The translations under genes were made by a program, and so were the position numbers. From assembly GCF_918320885.1 (NCBI RefSeq), contig NZ_OU907312.1, forward strand, positions 1,178,465 through 1,242,464: a DNA stretch of 64,000 nucleotides, read 5' to 3'. This DNA comes from an unidentified bacterial endosymbiont (GTDB lineage: Bacteria > Pseudomonadota > Gammaproteobacteria > Enterobacterales > G038960095). Within the stretch, counting starts at the first letter, position 1. The number at the start of each line of letters is the position of its first letter. A model generated the notes under the pieces. The model was not told where the DNA came from. It saw only the letters and a program-made list of their open reading frames with translations, and did not search any database. Below are positions 48,864-59,641 of the stretch, one piece after another.

Positions 48864-50003
48864 TTAATAAAGCGAATGTTGATTTTTTTCAATCATGGCT
48901 TCATCTAACCGACCCCAGAGCTTGTAGTAGCACCATAGGGTATAAGCCAACACCAGTGGTAGAAATAGCCCCACAATCCACAACATTAACTGTAAGGTTT
49001 TCTGGCTGGAAGTGGCATCCCATAGCGTCAAGCTGTGAGCAGGGATCAAGCTGGAGGGTAGCACGAACGGGAACATCGCAACACCAGCGGTGATGATGAT
49101 ACAAGCAATCGTAGCCGTACTACAGAAAAAGGTTAATCCTTCTCGCTTGTTCCACGAGGCTACCAGGGTACAAAGTGGCAGCAGTAAGCCTGCTATCGGA
49201 AAGCAGACTAACCAGGGAGTGTTTCTAAAATTGGCTAACCAGCCGCCGAGTGGTCGAATAACGACTTTGTTCAAGGGGTTAGACTCGGCTAAGTGATCGA
49301 GGACAGAGGTGACCTGGTAACCATGAATCCCCTGGTAGATACAGATACCCGCGATACTGAAGCAGAGGAGTATACTGCAAGCCATCCAGCACGTGACCCT
49401 GCCCGCACGTTTGTGCAGTTCACCCTGGGTTCTCAACCGCAGCCAGACACTGCCTTGGAGCAGCAGCAGTGAGAGGCTCAGCAAGCCACAGAGTAAAGCA
49501 AAAGGATTCAGTAGCTCGATAAAGGTTCCGTGATAAGAGAGCCGTGAATGACTATCTAGTTGAAAGGGAATACCCTGTAGCAAATTACCAAAGGCCACAC
49601 CAAAGATCAGTGCCGGCACGCCACTGCCGACGGTGATTAATAGATCCCAGCTACCCCGCCAATAGGGATGCGCGATCTTTTGCCGATAATCAAAGCCGAT
49701 GGGACGAAAATAGAGGGCGGCTAGTAGCAGCAGCATTGCGCCATAAAAACCGGAAAAAGCGGCGGCATAGACCATCGGCCAAGCAGCGAATACTGCCCCA
49801 CCAAAGAGTATTAACCAGACTTGATTGCCATCCCAGTGCGGTGCAATACTGTTAATCATAATACGCCGTTCATGGTCATTTTTGCCCAGCACGCATAACA
49901 ACATGCCTACACCCATATCGAAACCATCAGTCACGGCAAATCCTATCAGCAGTAGACCGATGATCAGCCACCAGATAAAACGCAACGTTTCGTAGTTCAA
50001 CAT
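48864..50003 (-). CDS. cydB: Cytochrome bd ubiquinol oxidase subunit II
   Basis: Integral subunit (379 residues, E. coli 379). N-terminal LRFIWWLIIGLLLIGFAVTDGFDMGVG, then NSIAPHWDGNQVWLI with conserved acidic and Asn/Trp residues, ALYFRPIGFDYR and about eight membrane helices. Quinol oxidation takes place mainly in CydA. Follows cydA by about 20 bases. Confidence 0.96.
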   Translation of the reverse strand: MLNYETLRFIWWLIIGLLLIGFAVTDGFDMGVGMLLCVLGKNDHERRIMINSIAPHWDGNQVWLILFGGAVFAAWPMVYAAAFSGFYGAMLLLLAALYFRPIGFDYRQKIAHPYWRGSWDLLITVGSGVPALIFGVAFGNLLQGIPFQLDSHSRLSYHGTFIELLNPFALLCGLLSLSLLLLQGSVWLRLRTQGELHKRAGRVTCWMACSILLCFSIAGICIYQGIHGYQVTSVLDHLAESNPLNKVVIRPLGGWLANFRNTPWLVCFPIAGLLLPLCTLVASWNKREGLTFFCSTATIACIIITAGVAMFPFVLPSSLIPAHSLTLWDATSSQKTLQLMLWIVGLFLPLVLAYTLWCYYKLWGRLDEAMIEKNQHSLY

Positions 50004-50023
50004 TAGATACCCCTTGTCACGGT

Positions 50024-51589
50024 TTAGGCTGAGATCGCTTCGGTGCTTGGGTGTTCAAAGTGGTAACTACCGGTATGCAGGCTACTCGGGCCCAGGCGGG
50101 CAAACTTAAACATTAAGTAGAACTCAATCACTAAAAAGATCGAATATAAGACGCCGATCACCCCTAGCGAGCACCATAATTGACCACGTGTTAAGTCTGA
50201 ATGTGCAATCGCCGTCGGTAAGATCCCATCAATGGCCCAAGGTTGACGACCATACTCAGAGACAAACCAACCACACTCACTCGCAATCCACGGTAAAGGA
50301 ATGCCATAGAGTGCCAGCCTTAATAGCCACTTTTTTTCACTCATTTTTTGCCGTAGCGTTTGATAAAAAGCCACTGTAAAAATGAGTAACATGAGCAGAC
50401 CACACCCGACCATAATGCGAAAAGTAAAAAATAGGGGGAGCACGCTGGGGATTGAGCTCTGCACCGCTTGCTGGATCTGGGTTTCGGTGGCATCGGTGAT
50501 CTGCGGGGTGTAGCGATGGAGAAGCAGACCATACCCTAAATCCTCTTTTAGGCTATCAAATTGTTGCTGTAGTCGAGGATTTTGATCACCAGTACGCAGC
50601 TGGGTTAACAAGCCATACGCGGTGATACCGTTGCGAATACGGCGTTCATTCAATTGCATTAACGCCTTGAGCCCCATCACCGGTTTATCTAAGGAGCGGG
50701 TTGCAATGAGGCCTAGCGCATAAGGAACTTTGAGGGCGTAGTCAGTCTGTAGCGTCTGCTGATTAGGTATTCCGAAGATTGTAAAAAACGCTGGCGGTGT
50801 CTCAGTCTCCCATTCGGCTTCGATAGCCGCCAGTTTAATCTTTTGCGCATCGCCCAAGTTATAGCCTGATTCATCTCCTAAAATAATGACCGATAACACC
50901 GCAGCCAAACCAAAGGTGGCTGCTATCGCAAAAGAGCGTCTTGCAAACGGTAGATCGCGCCCTTTTAATAGATAGTAGGCACTGATCCCCAGCATAAACA
51001 GCGCACCGGTGGTGTACCCTGCCGCAACGGTATGGACAAATTTGACCTGCGCTACTGGACTGAACAGCATATCGATTAGGCTCACCAGCTCCATCCGCAA
51101 GGTAACCGGATTAAACTGGGATCCTACAGGGTATTGCATCCAGGCATTGGCAATTAAAATCCATAATGCTGACAAGGAAGATCCTAAAGCCACCAACCAA
51201 GTGACCATCAGGTGTTGCCAACGGCTTAAACGATCCCAGCCAAAGAAAAAGAGGCCAACAAACGTCGATTCTAAGAAAAAAGCGAGCAAGCCTTCTATCG
51301 CTAAGGGAACACCAAAAACATCCCCAACGTAGTGTGAGTAGTAGGACCAATTGGTGCCAAATTCAAACTCCATGGTGAGTCCGGTGGCAATCCCTAAAGC
51401 AAAATTAATACCAAACAGCTTGCCCCAAAATTTTGTCATATCCTGGTAGATCACTTGACCAGTGATCACATAGATTGACTCCATAATGGCTAATAGAAAA
51501 GCCAGGCCTAGCGTCAAAGGGACAAATAAAAAGTGGTACATCCCTGTTAACGCAAACTGTAATCGCGACAGCTCAACGACCTCTAACAT
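50024..51589 (-). CDS. cydA: Cytochrome bd ubiquinol oxidase subunit I
   Basis: Carries hemes b558, b595 and d and the quinol site. The start chosen is the ATG with AGGAG upstream, giving [20 protein letters not shown] as in E. coli; an upstream in-frame codon would add 7. The heme ligand His in MYHFLF (H19), the GWDRL region, the Q loop with DESGYNLGD and GRQPWAI are intact. 521 residues against 522. High oxygen affinity suits a low-oxygen host niche. Confidence 0.96.
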   Translation of the reverse strand: MLEVVELSRLQFALTGMYHFLFVPLTLGLAFLLAIMESIYVITGQVIYQDMTKFWGKLFGINFALGIATGLTMEFEFGTNWSYYSHYVGDVFGVPLAIEGLLAFFLESTFVGLFFFGWDRLSRWQHLMVTWLVALGSSLSALWILIANAWMQYPVGSQFNPVTLRMELVSLIDMLFSPVAQVKFVHTVAAGYTTGALFMLGISAYYLLKGRDLPFARRSFAIAATFGLAAVLSVIILGDESGYNLGDAQKIKLAAIEAEWETETPPAFFTIFGIPNQQTLQTDYALKVPYALGLIATRSLDKPVMGLKALMQLNERRIRNGITAYGLLTQLRTGDQNPRLQQQFDSLKEDLGYGLLLHRYTPQITDATETQIQQAVQSSIPSVLPLFFTFRIMVGCGLLMLLIFTVAFYQTLRQKMSEKKWLLRLALYGIPLPWIASECGWFVSEYGRQPWAIDGILPTAIAHSDLTRGQLWCSLGVIGVLYSIFLVIEFYLMFKFARLGPSSLHTGSYHFEHPSTEAISA

Positions 51590-51671
51590 AGTCACTCCTG
51601 AACGCATCATTGATGGTAATCCCGCTTCACGCTTATCTCACTGCGGCAACCGAACAGTTAATCGTTGATGG

Positions 51672-52691
51672 CTATTGTAAGGACGCTTCAGTATCCTTGG
51701 ATAGCCCGAAATGCTCATAAGCCCGCGCGGTGGCGATCCGGCCTCTCGGGGTACGTTGTAAAAATCCCTGCTGAATCAAATAGGGCTCAAAGACCTCTTC
51801 AATCGTACTAGGAGACTCGCCAATCGCGGCGGCAATACTCTCCAGACCCACCGGTCCTCCCATAAATTTATCAATAATGGCGGAGAGTAGTTTGCGATCC
51901 ATCAGATCAAAACCTTCAGCATCTACCGCTAATAGCGTCAAAGCCTGTGAAGCAATGGATACATCGATGGTGCCATGACCACAGACCTCGCTATAATCCC
52001 GAATACGGCGTAATAACCGATTAGCCACCCGCGGGGTCCCCCGTGAGCGCCGAGCAATCTCATGGGCACCACAGTCAGACAGCGTTAATTGCAGTAATTG
52101 AGCATTGCGTCCAATGATCTGTTGTAGATCAGCCACTGAATAAAACTCTAACCGTTGCACAATTCCAAAGCGGTCACGTAACGGAGCGGTCAAGGATCCG
52201 GCCCGGGTGGTGGCACCAATTAAGGTAAAAGGGGGCAAGGCCAGCTTGATGGAGCGGGCTGCCGGCCCCTCTCCAATCATAATATCGAGTTGCTGATCTT
52301 CCATCGCTGGGTAGAGCATCTCCTCAATTACTGGCGAAAGGCGATGGATCTCATCGATAAACAGCACATCGTGTGGGGCTAGGTTGGTTAAAATAGCCGC
52401 CAGATCACCGGTTTTCTCTAATACCGGACCTGAAGTAGCGCGTAAGTTCACGGAGAGCTCATTCGCTATAATGTTAGCCAAAGTGGTCTTTCCTAGACCC
52501 GGCGGTCCAAAAATAAGCACATGATCCAGCGCTTCTTCCCGTTGTCGAGCCGCTTGAATAAAAATCGCCATCTGACACTGTACGGTGGGTTGTCCAACAT
52601 AATCTTGTAGCAACCGCGGACGCAAGGCGCGATCAAAGGGTTCATCAAGCGCTTGTTGCGTGGTAGTCAACAAACGATCAGGCTCTATCAT
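51672..52691 (-). CDS. ruvB: Holliday junction helicase subunit RuvB
   Basis: AAA+ motor of branch migration. N-terminal [13 protein letters not shown], Walker [10 protein letters not shown] (near 61-69), Walker B FIDEIHRL, sensor 1 [18 protein letters not shown], and the winged-helix domain ending [10 protein letters not shown]. 339 residues, E. coli 336. Downstream of ruvA by 76 bases. Confidence 0.96.
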   Translation of the reverse strand: MIEPDRLLTTTQQALDEPFDRALRPRLLQDYVGQPTVQCQMAIFIQAARQREEALDHVLIFGPPGLGKTTLANIIANELSVNLRATSGPVLEKTGDLAAILTNLAPHDVLFIDEIHRLSPVIEEMLYPAMEDQQLDIMIGEGPAARSIKLALPPFTLIGATTRAGSLTAPLRDRFGIVQRLEFYSVADLQQIIGRNAQLLQLTLSDCGAHEIARRSRGTPRVANRLLRRIRDYSEVCGHGTIDVSIASQALTLLAVDAEGFDLMDRKLLSAIIDKFMGGPVGLESIAAAIGESPSTIEEVFEPYLIQQGFLQRTPRGRIATARAYEHFGLSKDTEASLQ

Positions 52692-52767
52692 CGTAGCGGG
52701 AACTCTCTGCTTGGCAGGCTCCAGGAGAGCCCCTTAGGATAGCGCATACTCATCTCTTTTTTCTCGA

Positions 52768-53382
52768 TTACCCCAGGCTGCGTAGTGCCTGGCGGATCAG
52801 TGTCTCACAATCCATCTCGGGCTGCATAACTTGTCGGATCAACCGCTGCGCTTCGACTGCTTTATAACCCAAGGTGATCAAGGCGGCCACTGCAGCGTGT
52901 TCCGCCTCTGAATCACGCAGGTGTGCAGTGACTGCTGATCCCTTAAAGGATGGCGCGTATTCTAGTGGCTCAACCGCCAAATCTTGGCAACGGTCCCGCA
53001 TCTCTATGATTAAGCGCTCTGCCGTTTTTTTACCGACTCCGGGTAACTTTATCAAGAGAGTGGGATCATTGCGCTCTACCGCAAAAATAAATTGGGGTAC
53101 TGACAGCCCCGAGAGAATCGCTAAGGCCAATTTAGGCCCAACACCATTGACTTTAATCAATGATCGAAAGAGTGTACGCGCCGATCGATCCTTAAAACCA
53201 TAGAGCAGCTGGGCATCTTCACGGATCCAATGGTGGGTAAACAGCACCGTCGCTTCTCCTAGCGCTGGCAGCTGATAAAAGCAGTTCATGGGCATCTGCA
53301 GTTCATAGCCCACCCCCTGCACCTCCAAGACTAAGTAAGGAGGCTGCTTTTCAATCACGACCCCCGTTAAACGACTGAGCAT
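52768..53382 (-). CDS. ruvA: Holliday junction binding subunit RuvA
   Basis: Tetramer that binds the four-way junction. The ATG overlapping the ruvC stop (TGATG) gives [15 protein letters not shown], aligned with E. coli; the longer frame lies in ruvC in another frame. OB fold at 1-65, helix-hairpin-helix motifs KVNGVGPKLALAIL and LPGVGKKTAERLIIEM, and the C-terminal domain III (ALITLGYKAVEAQRL) that binds RuvB. 204 residues. Confidence 0.95.
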   Translation of the reverse strand: MLSRLTGVVIEKQPPYLVLEVQGVGYELQMPMNCFYQLPALGEATVLFTHHWIREDAQLLYGFKDRSARTLFRSLIKVNGVGPKLALAILSGLSVPQFIFAVERNDPTLLIKLPGVGKKTAERLIIEMRDRCQDLAVEPLEYAPSFKGSAVTAHLRDSEAEHAAVAALITLGYKAVEAQRLIRQVMQPEMDCETLIRQALRSLG

Positions 53383-53894
53383 CACCGTCTGCTCACTGGT
53401 GGTCGATCGTACGCTCTCGTCATCTCGATCTGGCTGTGACAATAGGTGATAGCCGCTGCTAAGGCATCTGCGGCATCTGCCTGCGGCAGCGCTGGCAAAC
53501 TTAATAAATAGCGCACCATCTGTTGTACCTGCTCTTTAGTCGCTGAGCCGGTGCCGGTCACCGTCTGCTTAATGCGCCGGGCGCTATACTCGAAGAAGGC
53601 GAGCTGCGCGTTCATGGCGGCGACAATTGCGGCACCACGAGCCTGCCCCAATTTTAGCGCAGAATCGACATTCTGCGCCATGAACACCTGCTCAACGGCG
53701 ACAATATGGGGTGAGAACTGCTGAACAATGCTCTCTACCCCGGCATAAATGATCGACAAACGTCCGGCAAAATCTTGGGCAGTAGCACTGCGAATAGCAC
53801 CACTGCCGAGATAGTGTAGGCGCTCTCCTTGCTGTTGGATAACACCGTAACCGGTGATCCTAGAGCCGGGATCTAGACCTAAAATTACCCTCAT
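53382..53894 (-). CDS. ruvC: Holliday junction resolvase RuvC
   Basis: Endonuclease that cuts Holliday junctions. The four catalytic carboxylates are readable: D7 in LGLDPGS, E66 region in VAVEQVF, and the pair in [11 protein letters not shown]. 170 residues against 173. Its start overlaps yebC by 4 bases, and its stop shares a base with the ruvA start. Confidence 0.96.
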   Translation of the reverse strand: MRVILGLDPGSRITGYGVIQQQGERLHYLGSGAIRSATAQDFAGRLSIIYAGVESIVQQFSPHIVAVEQVFMAQNVDSALKLGQARGAAIVAAMNAQLAFFEYSARRIKQTVTGTGSATKEQVQQMVRYLLSLPALPQADAADALAAAITYCHSQIEMTRAYDRPPVSRR

Positions 53895-54640
53895 GCCCGG
53901 TGATCTTCAGTCCACTCATCCGGGAGCAGTCCATTATGATAAACCGTTTGAACATCGTCTAAATCCTCTAATCGATCGAGTAAACCCTGTAATCGATCAG
54001 CCTCTGTGGCGGTTAGTGGCAGTTGGCTCTGGGCTATCCAGATCAACTCCGCCTGCTCTGTTCTGTACTGGCTTTGTTCTAAAGCCTGCTGTACCGCCAT
54101 GAACTGTTCGGGCGGTGTTAAAACCACGCTGGTGTGATCGGCATTACAGTGTAGATCATCAGCACCGGCTTCTAACACGAGGGTGAACAGTGCCTCTTCA
54201 TCCTCCACACCAGAGAGATGAAGCACCCCTTTTTTAGCAAATAGATAAGCGACTGAGCCCTCGATACCCAGATTACCACCGCACTTATCAAAGGCATACC
54301 GTACCTCGCCCGCTGTTCGATTACGGTTATCGGTTAAACAGGCGATCAGCAGCGCTGTCCCAGCAGGACCATATCCCTCATACAATAAACTCTCCATATC
54401 GCTGCCCTCTTCCCCGCCAACACCCCGTTGAATCGCTCGGTTAATCGTCTCCCGGGTCATATTATAGGTGAGTGCTTTATCGACTGCCGTGCGTAGGCGT
54501 GGATTGCTGGCTACTTCACCGCCCCCTAGCTTGGCAGCTACCGCCAGCTCTCGAATCAATTTGGTAAATAGTTTACCTCGCTTGGTATCTTGTCCAGCTT
54601 TGCGGTGCTTAATATTGGCCCATTTGCTATGACCGGCCAT
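53891..54640 (-). CDS. yebC: YebC/TACO1-family protein
   Basis: 249 residues; starts [14 protein letters not shown] like E. coli YebC. Family blocks: [49 protein letters not shown] and FDKCGGNLG. Members act as transcriptional regulators or help ribosomes at proline runs. Precedes ruvC with a 4-base overlap, the conserved order. Confidence 0.95.
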   Translation of the reverse strand: MAGHSKWANIKHRKAGQDTKRGKLFTKLIRELAVAAKLGGGEVASNPRLRTAVDKALTYNMTRETINRAIQRGVGGEEGSDMESLLYEGYGPAGTALLIACLTDNRNRTAGEVRYAFDKCGGNLGIEGSVAYLFAKKGVLHLSGVEDEEALFTLVLEAGADDLHCNADHTSVVLTPPEQFMAVQQALEQSQYRTEQAELIWIAQSQLPLTATEADRLQGLLDRLEDLDDVQTVYHNGLLPDEWTEDHRA

Positions 54641-54670
54641 GGTATCACTCCTCTTGGTCTACTTTAACGT

Positions 54671-56473
54671 CTATGACAGTGATACACTGGTTTGGGTGAC
54701 TGCAGGTTCAGGGGATGTCAACTGTACCCCTAAAATCTGCAGGGCTTCAGGCTCAACCCGACTAGGTGCCTGTGTTAGCAAACAGGTCGCCGAGGTCGTT
54801 TTTGGAAAAGCAATGACCTCACGAATCGACTCGCTGCCATTCAACAACATCACTAACCGATCCAGCCCAAAAGCAAACCCAGCGTGGGGTGGGGTCCCAT
54901 AGCTTAACGCCTCCAGAAAAAAGCCAAATTTTTCCTGCTGGGCACTGCTATCAATGCCCAGGAGATCAAAGACCACTTGCTGCAGGGCTGGGTTATCAAT
55001 CCGTACCGAGCCGCCGCCGATCTCATATCCATTGATCACTAAATCATAGGCATCAGCTTCAGCAGTAAGCGGATCAGCCCTTAATTGTTCTGCGGTGACC
55101 GCCCGTGGCTTGGTAAAGGGGTGGTGCATGGATGCTAAATCGCCAGTTTCCGACACTTCAAATAGCGGAAAGTTAACCACCCAGAGTGCAGCAGGGCGCT
55201 GCTGATCAACCAAGTGAAACTCCTGACCCAACTGCAAGCGCAAGGCCCCCAGCGCCTGTGACACCACTGATTGATCACCGGCCGCGAACAGTAGTAGATC
55301 ACCCGGTTGTGCCTGGGCCCGCTCCAGCAAGGCTGATAACCTCACTTCATCAAAATATTTAGCCAGCGGACCTTGGACAGTGCTAGGTTTATCAACCGCT
55401 ATTGCCTGTACCTTAAGCCAAGCCAATCCTGTAAGACCATAACGCGTCACTAATGTGCTATAGCTTTCCAACTGCTTACGACTACAGTGGAGTCCTTGAG
55501 GGACACAGAGTAGCGCCACTCTGCCTCGGGGATCTTGTGCGGCCGTTGCCAACGGTGTAAAAGAGATGGTTTTCAGCAGATCGGCTATATCGATGAGCTC
55601 CAAAGGATTACGACAATCGGGCTTATCCGACCCAAAGCGCCGCATCGCCTCCTGATAGGTCATCACCGGAAAAACCGGCAGGGTCTGCCCTTGAAATTCA
55701 AGCCATAAATAACGGACCAATGCCTCGACTATCTCGCGCACAGTGGAAGAGTCTACGAAGGAGAGCTCCAGATCGATCTGCGTAAATTCGGGTTGGCGAT
55801 CGGCCCGTAAATCTTCATCACGAAAGCATTTAACAATTTGATAGTAACGATCAAAGCCGGCAATCATCAATAACTGTTTAAACAGCTGTGGCGATTGTGG
55901 TAGGGCGTAGAATTTCCCGTGATGTACTCGGCTCGGCACCAAATAGTCCCGTGCGCCTTCAGGCGTTGCCCGGGTTAACATCGGTGTTTCAATGTCTAAA
56001 AATCCCCGATCTTGCAGAAAGCGGCGTACCTGAGCGGTGATCTGTGACCGCAAGATAATCCCCTGAGCTTGCTCTGGTCGGCGTAGATCCAGGTAGCGAT
56101 ATCTCAGGCGCTGCTCTTCACTGCAGGATTGGTTGAAATCCACGGGTAATGGGGCTGCCGCATTGAATAGATGCAACGTCTGGGCGATCACTTCTATCTC
56201 CCCCCCGGACTGCTCCTGTTTAATCTGTGCCGAAGGACGCAGCGCCACTACCCCGGTCACTTGTAAACAGGCGGCCTGCCTCAGGGTTAGCGCGGTCTGA
56301 AAAGCGGCTGGGTATTGGGGATCACAGCGCACCTGAAGACTCCCCGCTCGATCACGTAACTCAATAAAGACTAGGCCACCCAGATCACGCTGTCGCTGAA
56401 CCCAACCACATAAGGTGATCTCAGCACCGAGCTGCTGACGAGTGATCTCTCCACAATAGTGGGTGCGCATCAT
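54671..56473 (-). CDS. aspS: Aspartyl-tRNA synthetase
   Basis: Class IIb synthetase. N-terminal OB anticodon-binding fold ([15 protein letters not shown]), class II motif 1 and 2 ([31 protein letters not shown]), the bacterial GAD insertion domain in the middle and motif 3 GLDRLVML near 535. 600 residues against 590. The first of two adjacent ATGs has the better ribosome site spacing (AAGGA). yebC follows by about 30 bases. Confidence 0.96.
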   Translation of the reverse strand: MMRTHYCGEITRQQLGAEITLCGWVQRQRDLGGLVFIELRDRAGSLQVRCDPQYPAAFQTALTLRQAACLQVTGVVALRPSAQIKQEQSGGEIEVIAQTLHLFNAAAPLPVDFNQSCSEEQRLRYRYLDLRRPEQAQGIILRSQITAQVRRFLQDRGFLDIETPMLTRATPEGARDYLVPSRVHHGKFYALPQSPQLFKQLLMIAGFDRYYQIVKCFRDEDLRADRQPEFTQIDLELSFVDSSTVREIVEALVRYLWLEFQGQTLPVFPVMTYQEAMRRFGSDKPDCRNPLELIDIADLLKTISFTPLATAAQDPRGRVALLCVPQGLHCSRKQLESYSTLVTRYGLTGLAWLKVQAIAVDKPSTVQGPLAKYFDEVRLSALLERAQAQPGDLLLFAAGDQSVVSQALGALRLQLGQEFHLVDQQRPAALWVVNFPLFEVSETGDLASMHHPFTKPRAVTAEQLRADPLTAEADAYDLVINGYEIGGGSVRIDNPALQQVVFDLLGIDSSAQQEKFGFFLEALSYGTPPHAGFAFGLDRLVMLLNGSESIREVIAFPKTTSATCLLTQAPSRVEPEALQILGVQLTSPEPAVTQTSVSLS

Positions 56474-56821
56474 AGAACTATCCTTTTGGCAAATAGGGCC
56501 ACGCCGCTACTAGCAGCGATCTTAGGCCACCTGGGCTACTCGTTTGAATAGTATCAATAAACAAAAAGTTTGAATAGCTATCGTCAACGAATCACTGTAG
56601 GCAGCGCGGTTCAGCAAGCAGGCCAGGCGGGAGGCTTAGCTGATCACTATAGCCCGTTTATCCTGTGGTAACGTCGCCTAGTCAGTGATTGATTCCCCAA
56701 TCTCACAATTTTTCTATCAAATAATTGACAATAGCAATACAGATTAGTAACCTAATGATTGTTATGATATTATTTAAGCACAGACTAATATTTATTTATA
56801 AAATTTAGGATAATACTAATC
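56474..56821. other. 348-base intergenic region between divergent aspS and the coiled-coil gene
   Basis: GC content falls sharply across this gap, from about half near aspS to very AT-rich near 56820. No ORF or RNA gene is seen. A possible promoter for the coiled-coil gene is TTGACA at 56725-56730 with TAACCT 17 bases on (56748-56753). The aspS promoter should lie near 56500-56580; I cannot place it. Confidence 0.4.
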
Positions 56822-57754
56822 ATGTCACATACAAAAGCTTCTAGCTCATCAAATGTCTCTCCAAGTAATATACAAATACATGAAACAGATAAAAATGCAA
56901 CCATACGAATTATTGATAATAGCATTGATTATTTTGTAAAAACTAAAAAAGATATAGAAAATATAAAAGAAATAGATAGTATAACAGAAACCCTAGAGTC
57001 AAAGCTGCTCAACCGAGAACTTAAAATAGAAACGAGTGTACAAAAAGAGCTAGCATCAAGAGCTAGCATCGGTAAGAATGATAAAAGTAAAGCAGAGTGT
57101 CTTATAAAAGACAGCCAAAACCAATTAACCCGTATTATCATTTTTAAAAATGGTAAATTTGAAATTTGTAAAAAGTTAGATGAACTAAAAAAAGTACAAG
57201 ATGAGCTCCTAAAAGCAATCAACAAAACGTTATTAACAAGAATAGAAAAATATATAACTAAATGTAGTAAAGAAAATATAAAGACTATAAAAGAAAATCT
57301 AAAGGCTATCAGTAGTGATTTTGAACGATTAACCATCAAGTGTGTAGAATCTGAAGCAATAAAAATCACAGATTTTTTTAATAAAAAAGAACAAGATTTC
57401 AAAGAAAACATTGATAAACTAATAGCAATATTGCCAGACAGCGATACTGTTATTAAAAAAGCATTAACCGATTATTGTGAAATATTGAATGCATTTAAAT
57501 CTAACGGTGTGTGGGATAATTTAATAGATTGTAATCAATCTAGCAGCCGTTACCTTGCTTATGCTAACAAATGTATAAATAAAAATCAGACTGATTCAAA
57601 AAAAAATCCAGAACCTCCGGTAGGGCAGGATCAAAATTTGATAGAACAAATCAATGCAAGCACTACAGTTAACGCCCCAAGCACTACAGTTAACGACCCA
57701 AGCCCTTTAATCTCTGATCCTCCTTATGATCCAGGTTCTATTTTTAAATTTTAA
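56822..57754 (+). CDS. AT-rich coiled-coil protein, function unknown
   Basis: Not recognised. 310 residues, very rich in Lys, Ile, Asn and Glu, with codon use far from its neighbours. Residues 40-220 are predicted by eye to be long charged helices (heptad-like DIENIKEIDSITETLESKLLNRE). The N terminus is Ser/Asn-rich and the C terminus is Pro/Ser/Thr-rich with two copies of STTVNxPS from a 21-base tandem repeat. There is no signal peptide or membrane helix. Composition and architecture fit a horizontally gained, possibly secreted protein; no secretion genes are adjacent. Confidence 0.55.
   Translation: MSHTKASSSSNVSPSNIQIHETDKNATIRIIDNSIDYFVKTKKDIENIKEIDSITETLESKLLNRELKIETSVQKELASRASIGKNDKSKAECLIKDSQNQLTRIIIFKNGKFEICKKLDELKKVQDELLKAINKTLLTRIEKYITKCSKENIKTIKENLKAISSDFERLTIKCVESEAIKITDFFNKKEQDFKENIDKLIAILPDSDTVIKKALTDYCEILNAFKSNGVWDNLIDCNQSSSRYLAYANKCINKNQTDSKKNPEPPVGQDQNLIEQINASTTVNAPSTTVNDPSPLISDPPYDPGSIFKF
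57660..57701 (+). repeat. Two tandem 21-base repeats
   Basis: Units 57660-57680 and 57681-57701 start GCACTACAGTTAACG and differ at one base. They encode the repeated STTVNAPS/STTVNDPS in the coiled-coil protein. Confidence 0.9.
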
Positions 57755-57764
57755 CTGATCATCA

Positions 57765-57794
57765 GGTGACCTGGCGCTTAGGCGATAGGTCACC
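57765..57794. repeat. Inverted repeat after the coiled-coil gene
   Basis: GGTGACCT (57765-57772) and AGGTCACC (57787-57794) pair perfectly with a 14-base loop, just after the stop at 57754. No T-run follows, so termination would be weak. Confidence 0.4.
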
Positions 57795-57880
57795 ATCTAC
57801 GCATTTTCTGTAGGACAAAACCCTGCCATCCATTATACTATCGACTCTTATATCTTTAAGATAAACCGCCTAAAAACACC

Positions 57881-58618
57881 ATGCCAAACCGAGATAGGCT
57901 ATTTGACACGCCACGATCGACTCTGGAAGATTTCACATTCGACACCGCGGTTGCTGCCGTGTTTCCGGATATGGTGCAACGCTCCATTCCAGGCTACCAC
58001 ACCATTATTCATACGCTTGGTCAACTGACCAAGCGCTTTATGCGGCCTCACAGCCGTGCCTATGATCTCGGATGCTCATTGGGCGCGGCTAGCCTGGCTA
58101 TCTATCACCACCTATCGCTCCCTGGCTGCCAAATTATCGCCATTGACAGCTCTGCTGCGATGGTGGCTGGTTGTCAACGACAAGTAGTCGCCTTGGGGGC
58201 GCAGCACACTATCCAAGTCATTCACGCGGATCTCAATGAGATTACGATTGATGGTGCCGCCCTGGTAGTGCTCAATTTTACGCTGCAATTTATGGCACCT
58301 GAACAGCGTTTGGGGATACTGCAGCGGATCTACCAAGGTTTACAACCTGGGGGCTTGCTGATGCTCTCAGAAAAACTGGCGTTTACTGATCCCAGTCAGC
58401 ATCAACTGCTGGATGAGTTGCACCTTGATTTTAAACGGGCTCAAGGCTACAGTGAGTTGGCTATCAGCCAGAAACGCACCGCTTTAGAACAGGTGATGCG
58501 GATCGATACCCTGGAAACTCACCAGGCTCGTCTTAGGCGTGCCGGTTTTAAGCAGATCACGCTCTGGTTTCAATACCTTAATTTTGGATCCCTCCTGGCG
58601 CTAAAAAACTCAGTTTAA
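57881..58618 (+). CDS. cmoA: Carboxy-S-adenosyl-L-methionine synthase
   Basis: Converts SAM and prephenate to carboxy-SAM, the donor for CmoB in making 5-oxyacetyl-uridine at the tRNA wobble position. Starts NRDRLFDTP; SAM motif YDLGCSLGAASLAI near 61-74, VLNFTLQFM near 129-137 and LDELHLDFKRAQGYSELAISQKR match the family. 245 residues, E. coli 247. cmoB starts 6 bases after the stop. Confidence 0.95.
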   Translation: MPNRDRLFDTPRSTLEDFTFDTAVAAVFPDMVQRSIPGYHTIIHTLGQLTKRFMRPHSRAYDLGCSLGAASLAIYHHLSLPGCQIIAIDSSAAMVAGCQRQVVALGAQHTIQVIHADLNEITIDGAALVVLNFTLQFMAPEQRLGILQRIYQGLQPGGLLMLSEKLAFTDPSQHQLLDELHLDFKRAQGYSELAISQKRTALEQVMRIDTLETHQARLRRAGFKQITLWFQYLNFGSLLALKNSV

Positions 58619-58624
58619 CCCCCC

Positions 58625-59641
58625 ATGCTGACTATTGAACCACTCTATCAGGCCTCCAACAGCCGACGCTGGCAGCACTGGCTCATGCATCTTCCTGCAC
58701 AGTTGGCGATGTGGCAGCAGAGCCCACAGTATACCCTCTTTATGCAGGGGTGGCCTATCGTACAGCAATTCCCCCCGGTGCTTCCAACAGCCCGTGATCT
58801 CCAGAATAGTGTCACAGTACACGGCCAGTTTTTAGCTGAAACAGCGGTAGCGTACTCAATGACTCTCTCCAACACTGAGCCCCCCTGCCCTTGGCAACGG
58901 CAGTTGGCAGAATTACTGCACCAGCTGGCGCCCTGGCGTAAGGGCCCTTTTAATCTCTACGGCATCTCTATTGACAGTGAATGGCGAGCGGACTGGAAGT
59001 GGCAGCGATTGCTGCCACATATCACCCCCTTGAAGGGCCGTTTAGTTCTGGATGTCGGCAGCGCCAATGGCTATTACTTATGGCGGATGGTCGGAGCGGG
59101 CGCTCGATGCGCCCTTGGAATCGATCCCATGGGGCGTTTTTTAGCCCAGTTCACCGCTGTGCAACGGCTGTTAGGGGGCGATCTTCCGGTCGTTCAGCTC
59201 CCCTATACCTTAGAGCAACTGCCGCCGCTGATGACTTTTGATAGCGTCTTCTCCATGGGTGTGCTCTACCACCGTCGTGATCCCCTTGAACACCTACAAC
59301 AGCTCAAGCAGCAGCTACGACCGGGGGGTGAACTGGTGCTAGAAACCTTGCTGTTACCAGATGAGACAGTACCCCTACTGCTCCCTAAACAGCGTTATGC
59401 TCAGATGCGGAATGTCTACGCTATTCCCTCAGCAACTACCTTGTTGACTTGGCTAGAGTGCTGCGGTTTCAACAACCCACGCCTAGTAGACCGAACACAC
59501 ACTACGGTCGCTGAGCAACGCTGCACCGACTGGAGCGGTCAACAGTCACTGCTCCATTGGCTAAGTCCCCAGGATCCCAACAAAACCATTGAGGGCTACC
59601 CAGCCCCACTACGGGGGGTAGTCGTGGCCAACGGCCCTTAA
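58625..59641 (+). CDS. cmoB: tRNA U34 carboxymethyltransferase CmoB
   Basis: Transfers the carboxymethyl group from carboxy-SAM to 5-hydroxyuridine 34. Motifs: [22 protein letters not shown]-like segment ([11 protein letters not shown] near 105), [14 protein letters not shown] near 142, [12 protein letters not shown], and [20 protein letters not shown]. 338 residues against 323. In operon with cmoA, so the modification pathway is complete except for the U34 hydroxylases. Confidence 0.95.
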   Translation: [338 protein letters not shown]

